From Novosphingobium sediminis (GTDB lineage Bacteria; Pseudomonadota; Alphaproteobacteria; Sphingomonadales; Sphingomonadaceae), in NCBI RefSeq assembly GCF_007991615.1, contig NZ_BJYR01000028.1, positions 1 to 57,108 of the forward strand: 57,108 nt of DNA. The letters run 5' to 3'. Positions 26,793 to 35,012 of this stretch are shown piece after piece; positions within the stretch are counted from its first letter, which is position 1; every line of letters starts with the position of its first letter. A program made the translations under genes and the position numbers. Below the pieces are notes generated by a model, which searched no databases, was not told the origin of the DNA, and saw only the letters and a list, made by a program, of their open reading frames with translations.

Positions 26793-28268
26793 TCACCCCT
26801 CCCCCATCAGCTTGCGCGCGACTGCCACCATGGCCCAGGTGTCGCGCTCGCAATAGGCAAGCAGCGCTTCGTCCAGCGCCCAGCGCCGCTGCGGAGAGGT
26901 TGCGGGGTCGATGGCTTCCAGGAAAGCCGCCTGCGCATTGCCGCCATCCTTAACCTCCAGCCCGTCGTAACCGAGATCTGCCGCAATCGTCGGCAGAACG
27001 GCCTTGATCGACCAGCTGCCACGCTGGTCCCGGTGATACCAGGTGTCACGCGTCACCGGCAGCAGGTCCACCGTGCGCGCCTCGATCGAAAGCATGGCTT
27101 CCGCCAGCTCCGGCACATCGCGCGCCAGATTGCGCAGCACGCTGCGTTCAAACGGAGCGTTGTAGGCGATCACCGCGGCTTCTGCAGGGATCACCCTGGC
27201 GAGCGCTTCGGCACATGGGCGGCGCGGGTCGGTGCCATCGGTCAACAGGAATGCGTGGTGGGTGATGGTGCCGTCCGCCGCTTCCAGATGGAGAGAGAAC
27301 TGGAACGGGACCTGCTGGTAGGGCCGCGTGCCCACCCACAGCGGCAGCGCAGGGGCTATTGTCTCGAAATCGAGCCAGGCGCGCGGGAAAGGCCACTGCG
27401 CGATTGCCGCCCGCGCACCTCCGCGGTCATGATACGGTTCACCGCTGCGGGTGGCCGCCAGTATGCGGGCATTCTTGGCGGAGAGGTCCTGTTCGGCCAG
27501 ATCTAGCAGATCCGCCACGCCCTTCGCCGCCCACTTCTTGCCGCCGCCGTTCGGCAGGACGGTCACCGGCCACTCCGGCCCCGGCGGCAGATCCCGCGCG
27601 CAATACCCGGCAAACTCGCAGTCGAACGGGGCGGAGCAATGATCGCCCATTGCCACCACCGGCTCCTCGCCCTCAAGCACAGCCTTGGCCGCAGCGACCA
27701 GCGCCGGCCGCCCGCGCGCCACCTTGCGCGCATGAGCCAGCAGGTCTGCATCGGCAAACAACCCGGCATAATCGCCTTCGCGTTGCAGCACGAAGCTCGT
27801 GTCGACATGGCGGATCGCGGCACTGGCCAGCGCGATGCCTGTCTTCTCGATCACCCAGACCTGGGTGGCGAGGTCGCCCAGATGATAGTCCTTTGCCCTG
27901 GTCGAACTCTTGACCTCAGCCACATGCCAGCGCGCATCATCATCGCGGCTCATCACATCGACGCGCACCAGCACGCCGTCATGCTCGAAGGTCGCCTCGA
28001 ACAGCGGGCCAGGATGGCCTTCGTCGATCAGGCGGCGGGTTTCTGCAAGCGCCGCTGCCAGATTGGGCTCGGCTTCGATCATCACGCCGCCCGGATGCAA
28101 GGCGCAGGCGGCAGCCCCCACCGCATGACCCATGGCGAATCCGGCTTCCGCCCCCTCCCCCAGCTCACCTTCTTCGGGCCGATGGACAGCCAGCCACAGG
28201 CGCTTGGGGCACTGCTCGAACATGGTCAGGCGCGATTTGGAGAGGCCGTAACGGCGTGGTTTCGTCAT
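26793..28268 (-). CDS. DUF2779 protein: Cas4-like nuclease plus DnaQ-like exonuclease
   Basis: 491 residues. The N-terminus GLSKSRLTMFEQCPKRLWL begins a Cas4/RecB-type PD-(D/E)XK domain with VRVDVMSRDDD and WHVAEVKSSTRAKDYHLGDLATQ. A Cys cluster (CSAPFDCEFAGYC, with the early Cys in EQCPKR) suggests an iron-sulfur site. The C-terminal DUF2779 part resembles a DEDD exonuclease: AWLDFETIAPALP, VIAYNAPFERSVL, then YCERDTWAMV. The combination suggests a DNA- or RNA-degrading enzyme. It stands 56 bases upstream of the AAA ATPase gene in the same direction, so an ATPase-nuclease partnership is possible. DUF2779 proteins are widespread and not always linked to defence. Confidence 0.87.
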   Translation of the reverse strand: MTKPRRYGLSKSRLTMFEQCPKRLWLAVHRPEEGELGEGAEAGFAMGHAVGAAACALHPGGVMIEAEPNLAAALAETRRLIDEGHPGPLFEATFEHDGVLVRVDVMSRDDDARWHVAEVKSSTRAKDYHLGDLATQVWVIEKTGIALASAAIRHVDTSFVLQREGDYAGLFADADLLAHARKVARGRPALVAAAKAVLEGEEPVVAMGDHCSAPFDCEFAGYCARDLPPGPEWPVTVLPNGGGKKWAAKGVADLLDLAEQDLSAKNARILAATRSGEPYHDRGGARAAIAQWPFPRAWLDFETIAPALPLWVGTRPYQQVPFQFSLHLEAADGTITHHAFLLTDGTDPRRPCAEALARVIPAEAAVIAYNAPFERSVLRNLARDVPELAEAMLSIEARTVDLLPVTRDTWYHRDQRGSWSIKAVLPTIAADLGYDGLEVKDGGNAQAAFLEAIDPATSPQRRWALDEALLAYCERDTWAMVAVARKLMGEG

Positions 28269-28473
28269 GACATGGCCTTGGCATTGAGCAGCATCGGCGG
28301 CGGGAATACCGCGACGATGCCGGAAATCCTACAAACAGCCACGACAAGAGCGGTCGTATCGCTGCGCCAACGCGCAAAAGGATGGACGTGCAGCGCTGCA
28401 CCTGTCTGACTGGACACAGTGACCGCGCCGTGATGCGCCGGAATTGTCGTAGCAAGCGGATAGGGCGAGAATC

Positions 28474-29445
28474 ATGAAAGCATTCGAACGCAAGCTAGTC
28501 CTCGGCGCGTGGACCGACCACCCCGCCATCCGCCACCTGTTTTCCCGCTGGGATCTGCCGGGACGCCCCGCCTGCGGCGGGCTGCGCATCGGCATTCGCG
28601 CGGGATACCTCAACCTCTATGTGCGCGGCCAATCGGTCGCGAAGTTGACCGGCGGGAAGCAAGGCGCGAAGCTGGAAGTGCATCCCGCCTATGTCGAAGG
28701 GCTGAAGAAAGTCCCAGACCGTTCGCAGCCCAAGCGCCGGTTTGATCGCTATTGCCGGTTCGCTTCAGACTCGGTGTCAGAGACCGATATCGACCGGTGG
28801 ATCGCCACCGCCGCGACTTATTCGGGCGCCGAAAAGGCGTTTGTCGACGATCTTGTGGCCGCCAATCCCGGTACGATCGATCTCGAGATGGGTCTTCCCG
28901 CCAACCCCGGTGAATTGTCTGCACCGCGCATGGACCTCGTCGTGGCGCAGGATGGAGACATTGCATTCTGGGAGGCCAAGTGCAGCAACAATCCTGAACT
29001 GCGCGCTGAAGCGACATATGAGGAGACGAAGGAATTCGAGTACGTCCGGGGCATCCATGTGATCCACCAGTTGCGCAAATACGTGCGGTGGATGGAACAC
29101 GAACAATGCGACCGCCGCGCCGAAGTGGCGAAGGGTTACCGCGATGCGGCGACCATCCTGCTCAAGTTGGCTGATGCATTCGGACGGCCCGGCGATGAAG
29201 CACGCGCGGCCTGGCAAATGCTCGCCGACAATCCCGCGCCGCATGTCATCCTTGCGCCCGGGATCGTGATTGGCAATTACGACGCGCTGAATCAGGCCAA
29301 GGACGCTGGTTGTGACCGTCAAGCAACTGTAAATGCGCAATATATTGAGAGGATACGGTCCCGGCATGGTGCGGTCGTTGCGGAAATCCCGTCAGCCGAT
29401 TGTGCCACCCTTCCCCGCCTGACGCCGCACGTGGTCCGCGCTTGA
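28474..29445 (+). CDS. Hypothetical protein with PD-(D/E)XK-like nuclease motif
   Basis: 323 residues from ATG 28474. A central segment reads ELSAPRMDLVVAQDGDIAFWEAKCSNNPELR: an Asp in a beta-strand context, then E-x-K after about 14 residues, the usual core of restriction-like nucleases. Before it, KAFVDDLVAANPGTIDLEMGLPAN resembles the helix preceding this core in many such proteins. The N-terminal ~90 residues and the C-terminus (APHVILAPGIVIGNY) are unassigned. The stop overlaps a TTG start for the next gene (TTGA), so the pair is translationally coupled. I do not recognise a named family; the nuclease call is motif-level. Confidence 0.7.
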   Translation: MKAFERKLVLGAWTDHPAIRHLFSRWDLPGRPACGGLRIGIRAGYLNLYVRGQSVAKLTGGKQGAKLEVHPAYVEGLKKVPDRSQPKRRFDRYCRFASDSVSETDIDRWIATAATYSGAEKAFVDDLVAANPGTIDLEMGLPANPGELSAPRMDLVVAQDGDIAFWEAKCSNNPELRAEATYEETKEFEYVRGIHVIHQLRKYVRWMEHEQCDRRAEVAKGYRDAATILLKLADAFGRPGDEARAAWQMLADNPAPHVILAPGIVIGNYDALNQAKDAGCDRQATVNAQYIERIRSRHGAVVAEIPSADCATLPRLTPHVVRA

Positions 29446-30749
29446 CCCTCACCATCACGGTCCACCGCGGCACGCAGCAGATCGGCGGCAGCTGCATCGA
29501 GATCGCGGCGGAGAACGGCGAGCGGCTGATCCTCGATGCGGGGCGTCCGCTCGATGCGCCGCGCGGGGCTGCCGGGTTGCTGCCGGCCACGCTGGATCTG
29601 TCGCGCGCCGCACACGTCATCATCAGCCATCCGCACATGGATCATTGGGGCCTTGTCGGCGAACTTCCAGCCAACTGGCCGATCTGGTCCGGCGCCTTTT
29701 CCGAGCGGCTCATGCGGCTGACGGCAGCCTTGTTTGGCGATGCGTTTCCGGCTGAAATCCATACCTGGAACAACCGCGCGCCGGTCCTCGACATCGGGGG
29801 TTTCAGGGTAACCCCGTTCCTCACCGACCATTCGGCCGCTGACGCCTATATGCTGCTGATCGAACGCGATGGCATTCGCGTGCTCTACACCGGCGACTTC
29901 CGCGCGCATGGCCGCAAGGCAGCACTGGTCGAGGCCTTCCTGGCGCATGGGCCGAAAGAGATCGACGTGCTGCTGATGGAAGGCACCAACCTCAAAAGCA
30001 GCAAGCCGGTGGTTCGCGAGAGCGCGCTCGAAGAGCGTTTTGTCGAGCTTGCCCGCGCCGTATCCGGCCGGATCTTCGTCGAATGGTCGGCCCAGAACCT
30101 TGATCGCACGGTCACGCTCTATCGCGCAGCGCGGCGCAGCGGGCGGCGGCTCGTGGTCGATCTTTACACCGCCGACGTGCTCTTGCAGGCCCCGGACGGC
30201 AGTGGATTGCCTCGTCCCGACCGGCACCTATTCTCCAGCCTGCTGGTGATGGTCACCCCCGGCCTTGCGCGCCGCTACAAGGCAATGGGACGTGAGGACC
30301 ATCTGGCCCGTGTGCTGGCCACCGGGAGGGCTACCTCACGCGCGCAAACTGCGCAGCACGATGCCATCGTGATGACACGCGCCAGTCTGCTGCGCGATTT
30401 TGAACGCGGTGATGTGCTCCGCATCGGAGCGGACGACGCCTTTGTCCATTCGAGCTGGTCTGGCTATCTCAACGAGGATGATCCGCGCAGCCCATGGGTC
30501 AAGGCGGGTGCAGCAGGGGCGCGGCGTGAATTGATTCATACCAGTGGCCACGCCGGGCCGGCAGACCTTGCGCGCTTTGCAGACAAGACTGCGCCGCGCT
30601 TCCTTGTCCCGGTACACGGCGTGGAATGGGATGCGCCGGGAATCGCGCTGCCCCCCGTGATGCGCCTTGGGGATGGGCAGCCGTGGCGCATCCCGACGAA
30701 GCCCTCTTCCCATTATCCCACCCAAGCCGAAGGCTTCGATGAGGGTTAG
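29442..30749 (+). CDS. Metallo-beta-lactamase-fold hydrolase, RNase J-like
   Basis: 435 residues if begun at the TTG that overlaps the preceding stop (TTGA). It reads LTLTITVHRGTQQIGGSCIEI, the usual first strands of the fold. The metal-binding H-x-H-x-D-H is seen as ISHPHMDHWG. Further conserved parts are LTDHSAADAYMLLIE, RVLYTGDFRAHG, a beta-CASP-like central region, HTSGHAGPADLARF and a late His (FLVPVHGVEWD). This is the layout of RNase J/CPSF-type nucleases, though bacterial RNase J is longer and better conserved. It may process RNA as partner of the upstream nuclease-like protein. Its last codons already form the first of four 10-bp tandem repeats of the origin region. Confidence 0.85.
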   Translation: MTLTITVHRGTQQIGGSCIEIAAENGERLILDAGRPLDAPRGAAGLLPATLDLSRAAHVIISHPHMDHWGLVGELPANWPIWSGAFSERLMRLTAALFGDAFPAEIHTWNNRAPVLDIGGFRVTPFLTDHSAADAYMLLIERDGIRVLYTGDFRAHGRKAALVEAFLAHGPKEIDVLLMEGTNLKSSKPVVRESALEERFVELARAVSGRIFVEWSAQNLDRTVTLYRAARRSGRRLVVDLYTADVLLQAPDGSGLPRPDRHLFSSLLVMVTPGLARRYKAMGREDHLARVLATGRATSRAQTAQHDAIVMTRASLLRDFERGDVLRIGADDAFVHSSWSGYLNEDDPRSPWVKAGAAGARRELIHTSGHAGPADLARFADKTAPRFLVPVHGVEWDAPGIALPPVMRLGDGQPWRIPTKPSSHYPTQAEGFDEG

Positions 30750-30948
30750 AATGGTTTAGACTGAGTTACATAAGGTTAGAGGTCAGCCCAGCCCTTGCGA
30801 CTCGCGATTTTTTGGCGATTCACGAGTGAGCGCCGTTCCGGATGTGTCGACGCTGCGTTCCGGATATATCGAGGGATCGTTCCCGGAGTATCGTTGCGGG
30901 GTTCCTGATGTATCGATGGAGGGGTGCCTCGCGTTCCCGTTGTATCGA
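30741..30948. other. Plasmid replication origin: 10-bp tandem repeats and five iterons
   Basis: Four 10-base tandem copies of NNNGGTTAGA (30741-30780: GAGGGTTAGA, ATGGTTTAGA, CTGAGTTACA, TAAGGTTAGA) form an AT-richer stretch suitable as a DNA-unwinding element. Five iterons with consensus GTTCCNGATGTATCGA follow. The first four start at 30835, 30857, 30879 and 30901, exactly 22 bases apart; the fifth starts at 30933, 32 bases on. All copies point the same way. The block sits 3' of repA, as in several RepA plasmids. The region to 31083 holds no gene. Confidence 0.82.
30835..30948. repeat. Iteron array, five copies
   Basis: Copies at 30835-30850, 30857-30872, 30879-30894, 30901-30916 and 30933-30948 share GTTCC at one end and TATCG(A) at the other. 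Copies 1 and 2 differ at two positions; copy 3 ends in T instead of A. The strict 22-base period places the copies on the same face of the helix, as expected for RepA binding. Confidence 0.85.
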
Positions 30949-31083
30949 TCGTCTTGAATCCGAGCACCGAATTGAATCAAATCCAACACGCCGCCGACGA
31001 TTGAGGTTCAAAAGACAGACGCTGTCAGGTTTTCAGACTGGCGCCGCCGGGCACGCACGATACTTCCGGAACGCGCAGGAGCA

Positions 31084-32424
31084 TTATCCGCGCAGGGTGT
31101 GGCGATGTTTCTCGTGATGTCGCTTGACCCATCCGGTGAAGGCGCGCTGCCAATTGGCCGGGTTGCGCGCGGGATCCGCCGCGACCCAGCGTTCGAACTC
31201 GGCGTGGAGCGCGTGAAGGTCCCAACCGGGGCAGGTTTCGCGCAAGTGGTCGATGGTCTCGTCCGTCATGTAGCCACGGGTGCCCGCGTGGCTGAGCCCC
31301 GCCACGGTCGAGCGGATGAGGGCACGTGCATCGAACGTCGGTTCCGGCAGGGGCGAAGCGGCGGGCGCGTCATTTGGCGGGGCATGAGGCGCAGATTGTT
31401 TCCCCGGGGAAACATTTGGCAAGGCAGGGCTCTCCGCCGTTTCCGGTTGCGGCGCGGGTGTTTCGGGCAGGGGCGTTTCGGGCAAGCTCTTCCCTGCCCC
31501 GTCCTTGCCGTCGATGCGGCGCATCCGCAGCAAGGGTTCGCCGCCGCCCTTGGCAGCCTCGATCTTCAGGCCATAGCCCGGCAGCGCGTCCTTTTCGGCA
31601 AGCTTGATGATCTCGAACTTGAAGCGGCGGTAGTCACCTTCCGCGCCCGATTTCTCGAACAGCACGGGCATCGAGATGGCAAAGCCGCCCTCCCCTGCCC
31701 CGCCCGCGTGCTTGCGCGCCACCTTGTAGAGCCAGCGTTCCCGCCCGCCGGTGATGTCGAAATAGGCGCGGTCGATGGCCAGCACCCCGCCCTGCATCAT
31801 CACGCCTTCCCAGAACCAGTTCGAAAGCTCGATGGTCATGCCGCGCGACCGCTCGGTCTTTTCATCGACCAGTTGGGTCCATCCATCGAGCCAGCTGAAC
31901 GTCGCCTCGCGCCTGTTTTCTGCGCGGATGTTGGTCTTGATCGTGGTCGCCACGAGCCGGTCGAGCGATTGCGCCAGCAGTTCATAAGCGCGGCCCGTGG
32001 GAGGCCGACCGATTGCGCGCAGGAGGTCATAGGGCATCAGGTGCAGCTTGCGCGGCACATCGTTGACCCCCCGCCGCACCATATCGGCCAGCACGCTGGC
32101 GCAATAGATCAGGATATCGGCATCCCAGATCGTGGCCATGCCATAGTCCGGATTGGCCGAGACGTGGACCCACAGTTTGCCATCTGGGCTGGTGTAATCA
32201 ATCGGCTTCACCCGGCGCGATTTGGCCAGGCTGAAGAACGGGCGCTCCATCATCTCGCGCTGATCGCGCATCGGGAGATCTGCGATATAGGGCAGGAACA
32301 GATCGAACTGTTCGCTTGCCGAAGCTTTGCCAGAACGGCTTGATGCACGGCTTGATGCACGGCCTGAGGCGCGGCTCATCGCGCGTCTACCGGCAGCGCG
32401 ATGCATGTTTCCCCGGGGAAACAT
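31084..32424 (-). CDS. repA: Plasmid replication initiator RepA (RPA family)
   Basis: 446 residues from ATG 32424, eight bases after the parB stop; other in-frame ATGs at 32406 and 32379 are possible. The conserved core runs from EQFDLFLPYIADLPMRDQREMMERPFFSL through RVKPIDYTSPDGK, IWDADILIYCAS and LHLMPYDLLRAIGR to RERWLYKVARKHAG, all typical of the replication initiator A (RPA) family. A Pro/Ala-rich linker leads to a C-terminal domain around TDETIDHLRETCPGWDLHAL. It starts plasmid replication by binding the iterons downstream of its own gene. The 20-base palindrome at 32405-32424 covers two candidate start codons, and a second copy lies inside the coding region, so ParB may influence its expression. 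Confidence 0.93.
   Translation of the reverse strand: MFPRGNMHRAAGRRAMSRASGRASSRASSRSGKASASEQFDLFLPYIADLPMRDQREMMERPFFSLAKSRRVKPIDYTSPDGKLWVHVSANPDYGMATIWDADILIYCASVLADMVRRGVNDVPRKLHLMPYDLLRAIGRPPTGRAYELLAQSLDRLVATTIKTNIRAENRREATFSWLDGWTQLVDEKTERSRGMTIELSNWFWEGVMMQGGVLAIDRAYFDITGGRERWLYKVARKHAGGAGEGGFAISMPVLFEKSGAEGDYRRFKFEIIKLAEKDALPGYGLKIEAAKGGGEPLLRMRRIDGKDGAGKSLPETPLPETPAPQPETAESPALPNVSPGKQSAPHAPPNDAPAASPLPEPTFDARALIRSTVAGLSHAGTRGYMTDETIDHLRETCPGWDLHALHAEFERWVAADPARNPANWQRAFTGWVKRHHEKHRHTLRG
31397..31414. promoter_or_regulatory. parS-like palindrome, copy A (inside repA)
   Basis: The 18-base perfect palindrome TGTTTCCCCGGGGAAACA. Its arms TGTTTC/GAAACA equal those of the common chromosomal parS, with CCCGGG replacing ACGT in the centre. 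It lies about 1 kb from copy B and 1 kb from the parB end; a likely ParB binding site, by inference. Confidence 0.6.
32405..32424. promoter_or_regulatory. parS-like palindrome, copy B (repA start)
   Basis: The 20-base perfect palindrome ATGTTTCCCCGGGGAAACAT, lying between parB and repA and overlapping two candidate repA start codons. It could serve as centromere and as a site coupling partition to repA expression. Confidence 0.65.
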
Positions 32425-32431
32425 CCGGGCA

Positions 32432-33502
32432 TCAGCGCAGCACCCCCTGCCCCTGCTCCTCAAGGTCCTTCAGCGCATCAGCCACCAGCTGCACCAGTCC
32501 CTTGGCATCAAGGCCGGATCCGGCATGCAGCTGCAACGTCACGCCCTGCCGGTTAACGGTGCGCACGGTCACCGCCGGGCGGTTCAGCGCCCCGGTATAG
32601 GTCCGCGCCGCTGCCGCACCGCCAGTTCGCCCCGCCTTGCCGGTTGGCGCAGCCAGCAAGCGGCGCAGCACCTCGGCAGCGGGGAAGGGGGCTTCGCCGC
32701 CGGCGCGCCGCACCTGCTGATGGCGTGCGATGGCGCGCGCTTCCTTCAGGATCGCTGGGGCCTGCGTCCGGTCGTCCATTGCTTGCGCCAGCGGGTAGGC
32801 GGGCTTTAGAGCCACGTCAGCCGGGCTGCCAAAGGCCTCGATCACCGCGTCGGGCAGCGCCGCCACCTTGAGCATCTTGGACAGCCAGCCCTTTGACAGC
32901 TTGAGCCGCTCGGCCATCCGGGTCATGTGCCCGCCGTAGTGGTCGTGCAGGGCCTGCGCATAGTTGCGCGCGCGTTCGAGATCCGACACGTCCTTGCGCG
33001 CGCGGTTTTCGATATCGGCGAGGCGGAAGGCGGCCTCGTCGTCGATCTGCGCCACTTGCGCCACGAACTGCATGTCCGGGTAGGAATGCGCACGCAGCCA
33101 GCTGATCGCCCAGTGCCGCCGGGTGCCCGCGATCACTTCGTAATCGTGCGCAGGATCGCCCTGAATCCGGCGCACCACGGCAGGCACTTTCTGGCCGCCT
33201 TCGGCAATGATCGAATCGATCAGTTCAGCGCAGCTTTCCTGGCTGAGATGCCCGTAAGACCGCGCATTGCCAGCCCATGGCCGCACCCGCGCCGGATCGA
33301 GCAGCAGCTGCGTCACTTGCCGCACTTCGCCGCTCGCCACGCGGGCCAGCGCGTTTTCGCGGCCCAGCAGTGTGCCGCCGCGCACGCGCTCTGCCGCAGC
33401 AGCAGGGGCGGCAGCGATTGGCTCTGCCGGGGCAGTTCTGGTCTCTGTCGGCTCGTCGTCGGACAGCAGCGCGGCGAGATAATCGGATTGTTTGCGTGCC
33501 AT
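32432..33502 (-). CDS. parB: Plasmid partition protein ParB
   Basis: 356 residues. The N-terminal domain contains LLDPARVRPWAGNARSYGHL, YEVIAGTRRHWAISWL (the G-x-R-R-x box of CTP-binding ParB proteins) and ADIENRARKDVSDLERARNYAQAL. The helix-turn-helix follows (MTRMAERLKLSKGWLSKMLKVAAL). The C-terminal ~60 residues probably dimerise. ParB binds parS and with ParA segregates the plasmid. It lies 82 bases downstream of parA and 8 bases before repA in one leftward operon. The palindromes at 32405 and 31397 are the best parS candidates. Confidence 0.94.
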   Translation of the reverse strand: MARKQSDYLAALLSDDEPTETRTAPAEPIAAAPAAAAERVRGGTLLGRENALARVASGEVRQVTQLLLDPARVRPWAGNARSYGHLSQESCAELIDSIIAEGGQKVPAVVRRIQGDPAHDYEVIAGTRRHWAISWLRAHSYPDMQFVAQVAQIDDEAAFRLADIENRARKDVSDLERARNYAQALHDHYGGHMTRMAERLKLSKGWLSKMLKVAALPDAVIEAFGSPADVALKPAYPLAQAMDDRTQAPAILKEARAIARHQQVRRAGGEAPFPAAEVLRRLLAAPTGKAGRTGGAAAARTYTGALNRPAVTVRTVNRQGVTLQLHAGSGLDAKGLVQLVADALKDLEEQGQGVLR

Positions 33503-33584
33503 GTTTCAGTCCCGCGAGGAAAGAGGGCTGGGCAGGTAAGAAGTTTGGAACATATATAGAACAAAGCTCTGTAGGAAAGCCGGA

Positions 33585-34790
33585 TCATGCGGCATGGAGC
33601 ACATCCTCTTCCCGCGCCGGAGCGATGCGGCCCCATCCGGTGCGCACCAGCTGTTCGATCTGGCCCAGTGCCTCATCGAGGTTGGCCTTGCAGCGCTTGT
33701 GCGTCTTGGGCGTGCCGATGGCCTTTTCCAGCTCGTACACCGTCATCATCCGCAAGGCTGCGTGGCTGATTTCCGCGCTTTCCAAGATCGGCACCGGGAG
33801 CAGGGCAGGGCCGAACGTCTGCTCCATGATCGAGCGCACCATCGCGTGGCTGGGATCGTTGCCATCGAACTTGGAGCAGATCAGCCGCACGAACGAATAA
33901 TCCACGTCGATCCCGGCCGCGATCAGCTGCGCGATCACCTGATCCATCATCGAAAGGAACTGCACGGTCGAACAGAAATCGGGCGTGGTCGCCGCCAGCG
34001 GCACCAGCAGCGCATTGGCCGCCTGCATCACCGCCAGCGAAATCGTGCCGAGCGCGGGCGGCGGATCGAGGATCACCACATCATAGTTCCGCGCCAGATC
34101 GGCCAGCCCCTGCTTGAGCTTGCGGAACCGCGCCGCCAGCACCGATTGCCCATCGGACCCGGAGGCGGCCAACTCGTATTCCACATCGAACAGTTCAAGG
34201 TTCGACGGGATCAGATCGACGTTCGGCCAAGGCGTCGGCTTCACCGCATAAAGCAGGTCGGTCTGCGTCGGATCGATCGAAAGGTAGGGGTAAAGCGTTT
34301 CCTCGCGCGCGATATTGAAATGCGGATTGAAGCCGAACAGCGTCGTCGTCGTCGCCTGGCTGTCGCAATCGACCACCAGCACGCGGTAGCCCTGCACCGC
34401 GAAATAGTGCGCCAGATGCGTTGTCACCGTGGATTTGCCGACGCCGCCCTTGAAGTTCTGCACAGCGATGATCGCTGGCACATCCATCGGCGCGCGGGCA
34501 GGGGAGGCCCCCAGCACATCGCGCATGTTGAGCAATTCCTGCACCGAATAGCCCAGCCTGCGGCCGTTTTCGCCCGCGGGGGGAGGGGGCAGGCGGCCAT
34601 CATCCTCAGCCATGCGGATGCGGTTGGTCGAACACCCCAGCAGCTGCGCCGCCTCGGCAATGCCGAACCGCACATTGAGCCCCTTGCGGCTTTCGGGCAG
34701 AAAGGCCTTGCGCCGCAGCCGCTCGATCATCTTCTCCCCCGCAGAGGCAAGATCACCGATCTGGCTGACGATTGCATTCGATTCAGACAT
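33585..34790 (-). CDS. parA: Plasmid partition ATPase ParA (with N-terminal HTH)
   Basis: 401 residues from ATG 34790; the frame is open further upstream but that part is Arg-rich and unlikely. A MerR-like helix-turn-helix (RFGIAEAAQLLGCSTNRIRMAEDDGRL) precedes the ATPase, as in type Ia ParA proteins that repress their own promoter. The deviant Walker A is QNFKGGVGKSTVTTHLA; Walker A' is VLVVDCDSQAT; Walker B is YDVVILDPPPALG. It forms ATP-dependent filaments or gradients on DNA and moves ParB-bound plasmids. The imperfect palindrome at 34811-34832 is a good operator candidate. Confidence 0.94.
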   Translation of the reverse strand: MSESNAIVSQIGDLASAGEKMIERLRRKAFLPESRKGLNVRFGIAEAAQLLGCSTNRIRMAEDDGRLPPPPAGENGRRLGYSVQELLNMRDVLGASPARAPMDVPAIIAVQNFKGGVGKSTVTTHLAHYFAVQGYRVLVVDCDSQATTTTLFGFNPHFNIAREETLYPYLSIDPTQTDLLYAVKPTPWPNVDLIPSNLELFDVEYELAASGSDGQSVLAARFRKLKQGLADLARNYDVVILDPPPALGTISLAVMQAANALLVPLAATTPDFCSTVQFLSMMDQVIAQLIAAGIDVDYSFVRLICSKFDGNDPSHAMVRSIMEQTFGPALLPVPILESAEISHAALRMMTVYELEKAIGTPKTHKRCKANLDEALGQIEQLVRTGWGRIAPAREEDVLHAA

Positions 34791-34810
34791 CGCGCGGCCT
34801 TTTGAAGCTG

Positions 34811-34832
34811 TTATGTCCCAGCTGTGCCATAA
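34811..34832. promoter_or_regulatory. Imperfect palindrome upstream of parA, candidate operator
   Basis: A 22-base dyad bounded by TTATG and CATAA with a central CAGCTG. It lies 21 bases upstream of the parA start in the space between parA and the divergent mcrB. ParA proteins with an N-terminal HTH usually bind such a site to autoregulate. Confidence 0.5.
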
Positions 34833-35012
34833 TTCATTCAATCCCGCAATCGGCGGGGTGAGAAGCGACATGCGCTTGACCGCGCCGCTAGGATCATGGC
34901 GGTATGGTGCATCGAACAAGCGGGGCAGGGCGCTCAACGTGCGACCGGACCTGTCGCACCAGTGCGGCATTCTCCGAGTGGACAGACAAGCGAACAGACT
35001 GGCGGAGCCAAC

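Noticed and set aside
30835..30948. The iteron block as a CRISPR array
   Set aside because: Repeats are 16 bases with 6-base (one 16-base) gaps, no cas genes are present, and repA lies next to it.
34896..35012. An N-terminal extension of McrB
   Set aside because: The extra codons lie in the parA-mcrB control region, and the conserved start EYREWLGKRRWKG follows ATG 35013 with a ribosome-binding site.
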